A stretch of 64,000 nucleotides of DNA from the NCBI RefSeq assembly GCF_042683045.1, contig NZ_JBHUIT010000002.1, positions 680,545-744,544 on the forward strand. The letters are read 5' to 3'. Made by a program: the position numbers and the translations under genes. Origin of the DNA: Luteolibacter algae. Its GTDB lineage: Bacteria; Verrucomicrobiota; Verrucomicrobiia; Verrucomicrobiales; Akkermansiaceae. How positions within the stretch are numbered: the first letter of the stretch is position 1; every line of letters starts with the position of its first letter. Shown in pieces: positions 26,394 through 35,684 of the stretch. The notes under the pieces are model-generated. The model was not told where the DNA came from. It saw only the letters and a list, made by a program, of their open reading frames with translations, and made no database searches.

Positions 26394-27233
26394 TCATGGA
26401 GAACCGGCGAAACGTTTCACATGGGCAAGGAGCTCGGCGGATGAAAAAGGTTTATTGAGATAGGCGACAACTCCTTTGGCAAGAGCCGCGCCCCGGGTCT
26501 TGTCATCAAGATCCGAGGTGAGCATGATCACCGGGACGGCGAAGAGCTTTTCATTCGAGTTCCAGGCATTCATCACGCCGAACCCATCCAGGGTGGGCAT
26601 CATTGCATCGAGGATCATCAGCTTGGGCGGAGAATTTGTGGCGAGAGCCAAAGCTTCTTTGCCATTGGATGCCAGCTCCACCTCGTAACCCGCTTCCGAG
26701 AGTAGGAATGAAATTACTCTCTGCATCACGCTATCATCATCCGCGATTAGAATACGTGACTTTTTCTTTTCCCGGATCGCGCGGGGTTGGGTAGCTGCCG
26801 AAGGCTTCAGGAATACAGGAAATTCTTTTACCCGTTCCGGGCCCTGGGAGAGATTTTCCACTGGCATGCGGAGGGCGGATTTTACCTCATGGAGCAGTGA
26901 AGCCAGGCTGGATTCTGATTTCGTGATGTAACATCTGATCCCGGCATTTTTTGCTGCTTGGGCGGACTCGGAGTTCGCGGGGAGCTGCGAGACGACGATC
27001 ACCGGAAGATCTGAAAGCGAAGCATCGCGTTTGATGAATTCGAGTATTTCCAGTCCATCAACCCGCGGGAGAATCAGATCGAGAATCAATAGATCGGGCG
27101 GCTCCGAGAGGAGCTTCTCCAAGGTGGAAGCGCCATCTGTCGCTACAGAGACTTTGAAGCCTGCGCGCTCAAAACCACGTCGCGACAGGCTTGCCGCCAC
27201 GTGATCGTCTTCAGCGATGAGTAGATTGACCAT
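26394..27233 (-). CDS. Double-receiver response regulator without output domain
   Basis: 279 residues: receiver 1 (about 1-122, phosphoacceptor D52 in LLILDLILPRVDG), a linker, and receiver 2 (about 158-279, D209 in LMILDAMMPTLDG). Both keep the acidic pair (EDD, DDD) and the conserved Lys (TK, NKPF). No DNA-binding or enzymatic domain is present, so it probably acts as a phosphate relay or sink or by protein contact. It follows the hybrid kinase by 140 bases and precedes mgtE, suggesting one signalling unit. Confidence 0.9.
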   Translation of the reverse strand: MVNLLIAEDDHVAASLSRRGFERAGFKVSVATDGASTLEKLLSEPPDLLILDLILPRVDGLEILEFIKRDASLSDLPVIVVSQLPANSESAQAAKNAGIRCYITKSESSLASLLHEVKSALRMPVENLSQGPERVKEFPVFLKPSAATQPRAIREKKKSRILIADDDSVMQRVISFLLSEAGYEVELASNGKEALALATNSPPKLMILDAMMPTLDGFGVMNAWNSNEKLFAVPVIMLTSDLDDKTRGAALAKGVVAYLNKPFSSAELLAHVKRFAGSP

Positions 27234-27373
27234 GGAAATGCTTTGCTACTGATAGAACCTCTATCAGAAGGCGCGGCATTCAATAGTAATCGGCCGTTAA
27301 TACCAGCTGTTTTTCCACAAAGGAAAGTAGGTGGTTCCGGAATTTATGATATATTGATTTTTTACCAAAAAGC

Positions 27374-30346
27374 TTAGTTGCGCAGATGGGGAATATCTTT
27401 TGGAGTGAGGATTTTCTGCCCCAGGCGGGTGCTCAGATACGAGTTCATGGTGGAAAGGGCTTCCAGCGCGAGCTGATGGCACTCGATGATTTCTCCTGTG
27501 TTTCCTGCCTTGGTGGCAAGCTCCATGCCGTGGATGGGCTTGAGTATCGCCGACATCCCGCAGGTGGAGCTGGAGCCGTGCAGCTTGTGGGCGAGGCGAT
27601 GGACCTCCTGATAGTTCTTTTCTTGGGCCGCTGTTTTGACCAAGCCAAGTATTTCATAGGCTTGTTGAATATATTCGCCGCTGATTTCCAGCATCACCAA
27701 GCGGCTGTCGTTGGTAATTTCCCGCAAGGTATTCATATCAACGGGGCAATGGCTTGATTCTTTGATGCGGGTGGGAATCGGCGCGATGATTGGTGTGATT
27801 TGGTGGCGTAGCAGACGGTCTAGCTCTTCCACCCCGATGGGCTTGCTGGCGTAGTCATCCATGCCGGCATCCAGGCATTTTTCCCGGTCCCCCTGCATGG
27901 CGTTTGCCGTCATCGCGATGATCCGGATGGAGTTTGAATAGTTCTTCCGGATTTCCCGCGTGGCCGTATAGCCATCCATACGCGGCATCTGGCAATCCAT
28001 AAGAATCACATCATAATGTTTCTTCTGAAGGGCTTCCAGGACCTCGATGCCATCATTGGCCACATCGGGCGTATATCCCAGTTGCTTCAGCTGGAGCAAA
28101 GCGACTTTCTGGTTCACCGGATTATCTTCCGCCAGCAGGACACTGATATCTTTTGATTGATGTTGAACGGAGATTCCCTCCGGCCGGCTGTCGCCAAGAT
28201 GGGATGCCTCGGGATCCTCGAAGAGGCGGCATAGCGTTTCCTTCAAACGGGTTTGCTTGAGAGGCTTTACCAGATAGGAATTGATGCCTGCCGCCGCGAG
28301 GGTCTCCTGGTTCATGTCATCACCCAATGAGCTAAGTAGTATCATGGGGAGTTTTTTGGAGCCCAATTCCGCCGTGATGTGTTTGGCTAGTGTCAGGCCA
28401 TCCATTTCCGGCATCTGCATATCAAGGATTACCAGCTGGAAGGGATCGGAACCGCGCTGCACTTTATCAAGTAATTCCAGTGCTTCCTTTCCGCCCGCTG
28501 TGACCTCCGAGCGCAATGAGAGGTTCGCCAACTGGAGTTTTAGGATTTCCCGATTGGTGGCATTGTCATCCACCACCAGAACCCGCAGATTTTCCGGGAT
28601 ACGCTTCGAGGTATTCGGGGAAGGGAGAGCATTCGGCTGCTTCTTCAGTGGAAGGACAAACCAGAATAGTGAGCCTACCGCGACTTTACTTTCCACGCCG
28701 ATGCTTCCGCCCAGGGCGTGGACGAGCTGTCTGCAGATGGTGAGGCCCAGTCCGGTGCCGCCGTATTTCCTCGTGTTTGAGCTGTCGGCTTGATTGAAGG
28801 GCTCAAAAATTTGGCTAAGCACGGAAGCGTCGATACCAATCCCGGTATCCCGGATCTCAAATTTCAGATTGGTGATCTCTTCGGTGCTTTCGACTGTGGT
28901 GACAAATAGCGTGACCTCTCCTTTCTCAGTGAACTTTACCGCATTACCGATGATGTTCGTGAGAATTTGGCGGATTCTTCCCGAGTCTGCGCGAAGCCGT
29001 GGAAATACCCGGGAATCGACATATCCGGCTAGCTCCAAGCCTTTGAGCTGTGCAGAGCGGGCGACGATATCCAATGTGTCTTCGACTAGATTCCGGATAT
29101 CGAAATTGATGTCCTCGAACTCGATTTTCCCGGATTCGATCTTCGAGGAATCCAGGATGTCATTGATGATGTCCAGGAGTATGTCCGCGCTGTTGCGGAT
29201 GGTTTCCACATGGTCCCGCTGTTCCCGCGAGAGCTCCGTGTGGGATAGTAGTTCCGCCATGCCGATCACACCGTTCATCGGGGTGCGGATTTCATGGCTC
29301 ATATTTGCGAGGAACTGACTTTTGAGCCGGACGGATTCCAGCGCGGCATCGCGCGCTTGTGATAGTTCCTGAAGAATCTGGTGCCGGCGCGTGGTATCGC
29401 GGGATGAAACACAGAGCAGCTCATCGTCGCCAAAATGGAAGAAAGTGACTGTGAGCTCGATGGGGATAATATCCCCGTTTTTCGCCAGGTGGCGGGTCTC
29501 GATGGTGCGGTTGCCTTCCTTTTTCAAGGATTCCCAAAAAGGGAGCCAGTCTGCTACCGCCAGATCCGGAAGGATGTCGCACGCGGAAAGGTTATGCAGC
29601 TCTTTCTGTGTGTAGCCGAGTCTCTTGCAAGTGGCCTTATTGCCATAAATCAGGCGGGAATCCGGGGCGACCCAAAACATGCCGTCGGCCGCATTGTCCA
29701 CGGAAAACTGGGTGAAATAGAGTGCATCTTCGCTACGGCGGCGTTCCTCGATCTCTGTTTTCAGTTGCTGGTTGGTCGCTTCCAGTGCGGCGGTGCGGGC
29801 GATCACGGTCGCTTCCAGGGATTCCGCGTGTCGACGGGTTTGCTCCAGTAGCGACCACTTGCCGCTCATTGCATGAGCGCATTGGATGACCTCCATCGCA
29901 TCGAAGGGCTTCTTGATGATCAGGAAGCGATCCGAGATGCCGAGATAGCTTGTCATTCTTTCCCATGAATAATCCGAATATGCGGTGCAGATGATAATTT
30001 GCTGATCCGGCTCCACTTCCCAGATGCGCTTCGTGGTCTCGATGCCATCCCAGCCGGGAGGCATGCGCACATCCATGAAGACGACGGAATAGGGACGGCC
30101 TTCGGCTTTGGCTTTTTTCACCAGTTCCAAGGCGTCTTTTCCCTGGAAGGTGTAGTCCAGATCGAAAGTGAACTTCTCGACGTTCGCAGATTCTTCGCCG
30201 AAGAATTCCGCGGCCTGCTTGTCGAAATCTTCGCCTGATTTGTCTTCACTGAGGATTTTTCGGAAATCGTCGTGGATGGCACGGTTGTCATCAACAATCA
30301 GGATCCTGTGTCTGTCGATCAGGGCAGGGGTGGGTGAGGAGTTCAT
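27374..30346 (-). CDS. Hybrid sensor histidine kinase (REC-PAS-HisKA-HATPase-REC-REC-HPt)
   Basis: 990 soluble residues. N-terminal receiver (D92 in VVFMDVRMPPGWDG), PAS (about 205-325), HisKA with H351 in SHEIRTPMNG, HATPase (N-box IIGNAVKF, DTGIGID, GGTGLGL), two receivers (VLVVDDN... and VLLAEDN...MDCQMPRMDGY) and a C-terminal HPt with H920 in LAHKLHGSS. This is a full multistep phosphorelay in one protein. It starts 21 bases after the stop of the CHASE kinase, so the two likely share a transcript. The input may come through the N-terminal receiver, from the CHASE kinase or the double receiver. Confidence 0.95.
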   Translation of the reverse strand: MNSSPTPALIDRHRILIVDDNRAIHDDFRKILSEDKSGEDFDKQAAEFFGEESANVEKFTFDLDYTFQGKDALELVKKAKAEGRPYSVVFMDVRMPPGWDGIETTKRIWEVEPDQQIIICTAYSDYSWERMTSYLGISDRFLIIKKPFDAMEVIQCAHAMSGKWSLLEQTRRHAESLEATVIARTAALEATNQQLKTEIEERRRSEDALYFTQFSVDNAADGMFWVAPDSRLIYGNKATCKRLGYTQKELHNLSACDILPDLAVADWLPFWESLKKEGNRTIETRHLAKNGDIIPIELTVTFFHFGDDELLCVSSRDTTRRHQILQELSQARDAALESVRLKSQFLANMSHEIRTPMNGVIGMAELLSHTELSREQRDHVETIRNSADILLDIINDILDSSKIESGKIEFEDINFDIRNLVEDTLDIVARSAQLKGLELAGYVDSRVFPRLRADSGRIRQILTNIIGNAVKFTEKGEVTLFVTTVESTEEITNLKFEIRDTGIGIDASVLSQIFEPFNQADSSNTRKYGGTGLGLTICRQLVHALGGSIGVESKVAVGSLFWFVLPLKKQPNALPSPNTSKRIPENLRVLVVDDNATNREILKLQLANLSLRSEVTAGGKEALELLDKVQRGSDPFQLVILDMQMPEMDGLTLAKHITAELGSKKLPMILLSSLGDDMNQETLAAAGINSYLVKPLKQTRLKETLCRLFEDPEASHLGDSRPEGISVQHQSKDISVLLAEDNPVNQKVALLQLKQLGYTPDVANDGIEVLEALQKKHYDVILMDCQMPRMDGYTATREIRKNYSNSIRIIAMTANAMQGDREKCLDAGMDDYASKPIGVEELDRLLRHQITPIIAPIPTRIKESSHCPVDMNTLREITNDSRLVMLEISGEYIQQAYEILGLVKTAAQEKNYQEVHRLAHKLHGSSSTCGMSAILKPIHGMELATKAGNTGEIIECHQLALEALSTMNSYLSTRLGQKILTPKDIPHLRN

Positions 30347-30367
30347 GTCTGGTGGGAGAAAAAGGAA

Positions 30368-33187
30368 TTATGCTGGCTGCTCCAGTGGTAGTTCGAGAGT
30401 AAAGGTGGACCCATGGCCCACGCCGTCGCTGTGGACGGTGAGGCTGCCGTTCATTTCGCGTGCCGCGATGGCGCAACTGTGGAGGCCGAAGCCGTGCCCG
30501 CTTTTTTTCGTGGTGAAGCCGTGGGCAAAGATCCGGGTGAGATTTTCCTCGGGGATACCCACTCCATTGTCTGTTACGGAAATGCTTACGGTCTTTCCCG
30601 ATTGGGTCGCACGGATGATGATACGTTTGTCCACCCCGCCGTTGTCGTCACAAGCATCTTTCGCGTTGCCGATGAGATTTACGAGAATCTGGAGTGCCTT
30701 ATGCCTTTCCGCATAGACCTGGGGGAGGGCGTCATAATCGCGGACGATTTCGACAGCATGCCTGGAGAGCGAGCTATCGTTCATCCGGAGGCTATCCTCA
30801 ATAAGCTCGCTGATGCTGAGCAGTTCTGTCATCCCGGAGACCATCGCGTAGCTCTGTTGCATGCTGACGATTTCCTTGATGTGATCCACGTTCTTGCCCA
30901 GGAGGGTCAGCTCGGTAAGGACCTGATCCCGCTCTTCATGCAGACGGGAGGCGACTCTTTCCAGGAATTCCGGGAGCTTTTGGCCGCGCGGATCTGTCTG
31001 GAAAAAAGTGGCGAGATCTTGCTCGTGGCCGCGAAGCAAAGCGGCGGTTTTATCGATATTATCGATGCGGAAGCCGGAGATTTTGTCGGAAGCGACGGTG
31101 CATGAGATATTCACACTATTGAGGACATTGCCCACGTTGTGAAGAACGCTGGTCGCAACTTCCGCCATGCCGGCGCGGTGTGATGCGTCCACGAGTTGCT
31201 CGTGGGTTTCTTCCAAGGTGGCCACCGCTTCCTTGAGCTCGGAGATATCGCCCGCAATGCCAAGAAAGCCGGTGATATTGCCGTCCGCATCGCGAAGAGA
31301 GGTCACCCCCAGGTTTACGGGGACTGTGGAGCCATCTTTTTTCACATAAGACCACTCCGATTGATCCACGGCGTTGACTTTGGCTTTTGCGACCAAGGTC
31401 TCGAAGCCTGGCTCGATCGGCACTTCCCGGTCTTTGTTGAGAATATTTGTGCGGGCCACGATTTCATCCCACATGTGGAAAATCGCCGGGGTGGTTTTAT
31501 GGACGACCTCGCTGGCGGAGTAACCGAGCATCCGCTCCGCGCCGGGGTTGAAACTGGTGATGATTCCTTCAGTGGTGGTGGAAATGATGGAATGGGCTGC
31601 GTGGCTCAGGATGGCTTGCTGCAGCATTCCCAGCTCGTCGAGTTCCTTTTCCGCCCGCTGGCGTTCGCTGATCTCCTTACGCAGACTTTTGTTGGTAGCT
31701 ACGATCTGCTGGGAGCGGCTGAGCGCGTTTTGGGCGAAGTAAATGAGAACCCCGAGAAGAAGCGAAAAAAGCCCGCCGAAAATCAGAACCGCGTATGGAT
31801 AGGAGGAACGGATCTCACGCAGAGTGTCGCTGCGGGGGCGGATGGCGGCGATCCACTCGGCATTTTTCATGTTCACGGGCACGAGCGCCTCGAACTGTTT
31901 TCCCAAATCCCCGCCGTCGTCCGAGCGTTGGTAAAAGGTCTCCCCATTTTCCGTCAGGGAGATTGAATAGCCCTCCGCCAAGATCTGGGTGAGGATGGAG
32001 TTCATCATCGGTGCCATGGCAATAGCTCCCACTATATATCCTTCAAAAATGCCATGGTGTGCCATGGGGACGATAATGAGCATGCCCATCCCACCCTTGA
32101 GCAGTTCCAGATGCTCTGTGAAAACCACTTGGTCGGTGGCTCGCGCCTGCTCGAAGCCAGCCCTCCGCTTTTTTTCCGTGGCCAGCACCTTGCCCATGGC
32201 GACCTGATTTTCCGGCAAGGGCACGGCCCACTGCACCACAGTCTTCTCATCCACCCAGGCAATTGCCTGATAGCCCTGGAAGTCCGCGATATGGGATAGG
32301 GCATCATTTTCCCAAGCTGTCCGGGATGGCTTGCCCGAAAACTTCCAGCGCTCCGCTATGCGCACGAGCGCACGCACCCGCGAGTCCATGCGGGCGACGA
32401 TTTCGTTTCTGATGCCATCCGCATAAACCTGGACTGTTCGTTTTGATTCCTGCTCTTCGCGGAGGAGCAGCGCGTTCCAGAGGATGAAAGTGGCCGAAAA
32501 GGCAGCTAGCGTCGCGGAAAACGAGAGCCATGTCGGTGAGCGACCCGTGCGGCTGCGCTCGCTTTTCCACGCGATGGCCAGGATGCTCATTCCTAGGAAA
32601 AATGCTCCCGTGGAAGTGTGCATGGCCATCTGGGTGAGCTGGCCCCATCCATAGGTGCCCGTCAGACCGGTGATGTAACCCAGAAGCGCCATAATGCCCA
32701 AGGCCAGCACGAGCGAGCCGAAGACTCCGGATACAATATCGCCAATGGCTTTCCTCGGCGGGAGGCAGATCGCAAGCATGCTCAGCCCGGATAGTGTGAA
32801 AACCAAAGCCGTGGCGGGTGACATCCGGCCGGGATGCGATGTCTCGGTAAAGATATAGTGTTTGAAAAGGAACTCATCGATCCCGAAATCCGTATATAAC
32901 AAATATTGGGTCAGAGTTATGGCGCCGATGAAGAAGACCAGAAGGGTGGAAGGGATGGCGTATGAAGGCTTCTTCGATATTGCGATGAGCAAACTGGTGC
33001 CGGCGAGTGCAAAGCACAGGGCGGCATTGTACTGCATGGGTGCCAGTGATTGATGAATCTGAACGAGCAGCGGGATTTTCGCATACCAGCCGATGATCAC
33101 CGTAAGTCCCAGGATAATGAGGAATAGCCCTGACACTCTGATGAGTATGGATGACAGAGTTGGGATGATTTTTTTCGGGTTGCTCAC
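30368..33187 (-). CDS. Membrane sensor histidine kinase with CHASE and PAS domains
   Basis: 939 residues. About eight N-terminal hydrophobic helices (to ~residue 240), an extracytoplasmic CHASE domain (about 265-450, with YQAIAWVDEKTVVQWAVPL), a further helix, a PAS domain (about 510-640) and a kinase core. The phosphoacceptor is in the variant box HNVGNVLNSV (H683); the ATPase part has LVNLIGNAKDA, VTDNGVGIP and GHGFGLHSC. It lacks a receiver, so it probably phosphorylates the hybrid kinase or double receiver encoded just downstream. The signal is unknown. Confidence 0.93.
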   Translation of the reverse strand: MSNPKKIIPTLSSILIRVSGLFLIILGLTVIIGWYAKIPLLVQIHQSLAPMQYNAALCFALAGTSLLIAISKKPSYAIPSTLLVFFIGAITLTQYLLYTDFGIDEFLFKHYIFTETSHPGRMSPATALVFTLSGLSMLAICLPPRKAIGDIVSGVFGSLVLALGIMALLGYITGLTGTYGWGQLTQMAMHTSTGAFFLGMSILAIAWKSERSRTGRSPTWLSFSATLAAFSATFILWNALLLREEQESKRTVQVYADGIRNEIVARMDSRVRALVRIAERWKFSGKPSRTAWENDALSHIADFQGYQAIAWVDEKTVVQWAVPLPENQVAMGKVLATEKKRRAGFEQARATDQVVFTEHLELLKGGMGMLIIVPMAHHGIFEGYIVGAIAMAPMMNSILTQILAEGYSISLTENGETFYQRSDDGGDLGKQFEALVPVNMKNAEWIAAIRPRSDTLREIRSSYPYAVLIFGGLFSLLLGVLIYFAQNALSRSQQIVATNKSLRKEISERQRAEKELDELGMLQQAILSHAAHSIISTTTEGIITSFNPGAERMLGYSASEVVHKTTPAIFHMWDEIVARTNILNKDREVPIEPGFETLVAKAKVNAVDQSEWSYVKKDGSTVPVNLGVTSLRDADGNITGFLGIAGDISELKEAVATLEETHEQLVDASHRAGMAEVATSVLHNVGNVLNSVNISCTVASDKISGFRIDNIDKTAALLRGHEQDLATFFQTDPRGQKLPEFLERVASRLHEERDQVLTELTLLGKNVDHIKEIVSMQQSYAMVSGMTELLSISELIEDSLRMNDSSLSRHAVEIVRDYDALPQVYAERHKALQILVNLIGNAKDACDDNGGVDKRIIIRATQSGKTVSISVTDNGVGIPEENLTRIFAHGFTTKKSGHGFGLHSCAIAAREMNGSLTVHSDGVGHGSTFTLELPLEQPA

Positions 33188-33403
33188 GGCGAGGGCAATT
33201 TACACTGTCGAAACAGTGTTAGTTTCTCTGCGATAGATAATTAACAGTTCCTGATAAATCAAACTTACTTGAAGCTAATTTGGCGATCCCCTTTGACGGT
33301 TTTTGCAAGATTTGCATTGGAAGGCCAGGTAAGAGCCGTGCAACCGGGGGGAGAAAGATGACTTGTTTGCCGGGTTTCCCTCGATAACTCTCTCTGCGAA
33401 ATC

Positions 33404-33694
33404 ATGTCTTCAATTTTGTTGTTACGTTTGGCCAGTTTTGCGGAGGGGGTATCATTTATCGTGCTTCTGTATTTTGCGATCTATCACAAGCGGCTTCTCG
33501 GCGAGGCGGAAGCAATCCAGATTCCAGGAATGGTGCATGGAGGTCTTTTCGTGATTTTCTGCCTGCTTCTCGGGCTGGTGTGGATAGAGCGGAAATGGCC
33601 GCTTAAAAAGGTCGCCTTCGCGTTCATTTGCTCGCTGATTCCGTTCGCTCCATTTTATCTGGAGAGAAAGCTCAAGCAGGAGCCGGATGCCTGA
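33404..33694 (+). CDS. DUF3817-family small integral membrane protein
   Basis: 96 residues with three membrane helices. LRLASFAEGVSFIVLLYFA, the central GMVHGGLFVIFCLLLGLVW and the C-terminal LIPFAPFYLERKLKQ match DUF3817, found also as the N-terminal part of some bacterial membrane proteins. Function unknown. It is divergent from the CHASE kinase (216-bp gap) and precedes menD by about 75 bases. Confidence 0.85.
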   Translation: MSSILLLRLASFAEGVSFIVLLYFAIYHKRLLGEAEAIQIPGMVHGGLFVIFCLLLGLVWIERKWPLKKVAFAFICSLIPFAPFYLERKLKQEPDA

Positions 33695-33772
33695 TCGCAG
33701 GGACGCTTCGCCATCGCGAATCCGCAGCGCGTTTTTGTTTGTCGGGAAAAGGGGATAGGCTAGACCTTGTGC

Positions 33773-35314
33773 GTGAACACTTGGGAAACGGCAGTTGGAA
33801 TTCTGGAGCAGGCGGTCAAGGCGGGGACGGAGGAATTCGTCGTCTGCGGAGGGGCTCGCAATGCGGTGCTCCTGGAGGTGCTGGCAAAAATGGAAAACGC
33901 CGGAAAGGTAAAGATCTGGAGCCATTTCGAGGAGCGTTCCGCCGGTTTTTTCGCTCTTGGTCGGACGATGCAGACAGGAAGGTCCTGTGCGGTGGTCGTC
34001 ACAAGCGGCACAGCGGTTGCCGAGCTTTTGCCATCCGTGGTGGAGGCTTACTATCAGGCGCGTCCCCTCGTATTGATTACGGCGGACCGCCCGGCTTCGT
34101 ATCGTGGAAGCGGAGCCCCCCAGGCGATCGAGCAGGTAGGTGTCTTTTCATCGTATGCCGCAGCATCCTGGGAAGGCTGGGATGGGATGGCTCCATTGCA
34201 CATCAATGTGGAGCTGGAGGAGGAGTTCGAAATCGGCGGAGATGATTTTTCCTCGCTGGAAGCCGGAGAGTTTTCCATCGACTACGGGCGTCCGCGGGTC
34301 GGGGAGCTTGCCCGCTGGCTGCGTGAGCGGACCTTGGGCGGTATGGTCGTGATGTTGGGCGATCTGGAGCTCTCAGAGCAGGAAGAAGTGTTTCATTTCT
34401 GTGAAGCGCTCGGGGCGCCCGTCGTTGCTGAGGCAACAAGTGGCCTGCGGGAAGCACTGCAGCATCTTCTGCTGGTAGAGGCGGATAAGATTTTGAAAGA
34501 AAATCCGCCGGAAAAAATCCTTCGACTCGGCGGTGTCCCCAGTTGCCGTTTCTGGAGGGATCTGGAGGGTCTCGAAAAAATCAGTGTCTGGTCCGTCTGT
34601 CGGAACGGGCTTCGGGGTCTTGGCCGGGAGGCAAATGTTTTGAAAGGGGCACTGGACCGGGTGCTGCCGGCGCTGGGCGAGATCGAAAAAATCGGTGACC
34701 GGGATGAATTGCTGGATGGTGTGGAAGGGCGGGGTATGCGGCTTGAGGAAAGCCTGGAGGCATTTCCCGATAGCGAGCCGGGCTGGGTGCGGACGCTATC
34801 TGTCTTTTCCTCGATTGGATCCGGCGTCTACCTTGGCAATAGCTTGCCTCTGCGGGAGTGGAATGCTTATGCCCAGTGGGAGCGTCCGGTGAGAAATGTC
34901 CGTGCAAACCGGGGCGCCAATGGAATAGATGGCCAGCTGAGCTCGTGGCTCGGGGTCAGTGCCGGCGAGGAAAATGCCTGGGGAATTTTCGGGGATTTGA
35001 CCACTCTTTACGATCTCGCCGCCTTGAAATTGCTCCCACAAGTCGAGTGCCGCGGCCGTGTTCTGGTAGTGATCAACAATGGGGGCGGGAAAATTTTTGA
35101 GCGAGTGCCGCGGCTTGAGGGCATGAGCGACGCCGCGAAATCATGGATGGCAGCGGAAGCACCCGTCAATTTCGAGGCCTTGGCCCGCGCCTGGGGCATG
35201 GATTTCCAACGGGTATGTCGGGTCGATGAATTCGATGGTGTGATGGCGTTCGAACGCGCCGTGATGCTGGAAGTGGTGCCGGATAGCGCACAAACCGCAG
35301 CTTTTCTGCGCTGA
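33773..35314 (+). CDS. menD: 2-succinyl-5-enolpyruvyl-6-hydroxy-3-cyclohexene-1-carboxylate synthase
   Basis: About 513 residues from the GTG at 33773; a TTG six bases earlier is equally possible. A ThDP-dependent enzyme with the catalytic glutamate region HFEERSAGFFALG, TSGTAVAELLPSVVEAYY, ITADRP, and the C-terminal FGDLTTLYDLAAL and VVINNGGGKIFERVP ThDP-binding segments. It condenses isochorismate with 2-oxoglutarate in menaquinone synthesis. No other men genes are adjacent. It is slightly shorter than E. coli MenD (556). Confidence 0.95.
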   Translation: MNTWETAVGILEQAVKAGTEEFVVCGGARNAVLLEVLAKMENAGKVKIWSHFEERSAGFFALGRTMQTGRSCAVVVTSGTAVAELLPSVVEAYYQARPLVLITADRPASYRGSGAPQAIEQVGVFSSYAAASWEGWDGMAPLHINVELEEEFEIGGDDFSSLEAGEFSIDYGRPRVGELARWLRERTLGGMVVMLGDLELSEQEEVFHFCEALGAPVVAEATSGLREALQHLLLVEADKILKENPPEKILRLGGVPSCRFWRDLEGLEKISVWSVCRNGLRGLGREANVLKGALDRVLPALGEIEKIGDRDELLDGVEGRGMRLEESLEAFPDSEPGWVRTLSVFSSIGSGVYLGNSLPLREWNAYAQWERPVRNVRANRGANGIDGQLSSWLGVSAGEENAWGIFGDLTTLYDLAALKLLPQVECRGRVLVVINNGGGKIFERVPRLEGMSDAAKSWMAAEAPVNFEALARAWGMDFQRVCRVDEFDGVMAFERAVMLEVVPDSAQTAAFLR

Positions 35315-35403
35315 TTCAAGTGACACACGATGAAGATGGTTGAAAAATTACCTTGGAGGTTTGGGCTTCGTGTTTCTACTCTCCGGCACCGAGATTCATC
35401 ATT

Positions 35404-35670
35404 ATGCCAAGACAAGACTTTACGATTCTGAACAAACTGGGAATTCACGCACGCCCGGCTGCACAATTTGTCAAGATGGCAAACCGCTACCAATCCGACA
35501 TACTCGTCGAGAAAGATGGGGAGGAAGTCGACGGTAAGAGTATCATGGGTCTCATGATGCTTGCCGCAGGTCACGGATCAGTCATCGGTGTAAGTGCTGA
35601 GGGCTCGGATGCTGATGCTGCGCTGGCCGCAATTGGTGATCTGATTGAACGCAAGTTCGAGGAAGAGTAA
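35404..35670 (+). CDS. ptsH: Phosphocarrier protein HPr
   Basis: 88 residues from the ATG at 35404, the only start giving normal HPr length. It has H15 in LGIHARPA (the PEP-dependent phosphorylation site) and S46 in GKSIMGLMML (the HPr-kinase site). It transfers phosphate in the PTS or, in bacteria without sugar-specific PTS enzymes, serves regulation. No EI or HPr kinase gene is visible here. It is followed 14 bases later by leuB. Confidence 0.95.
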   Translation: MPRQDFTILNKLGIHARPAAQFVKMANRYQSDILVEKDGEEVDGKSIMGLMMLAAGHGSVIGVSAEGSDADAALAAIGDLIERKFEEE

Positions 35671-35684
35671 GAATTTCTAGTTTT

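Noticed and set aside
29548..29562. Second ops-like core (GGCGGTAGC) on the minus strand
   Set aside because: It lies inside the hybrid kinase coding sequence, and the last position of the 11-base consensus does not match.
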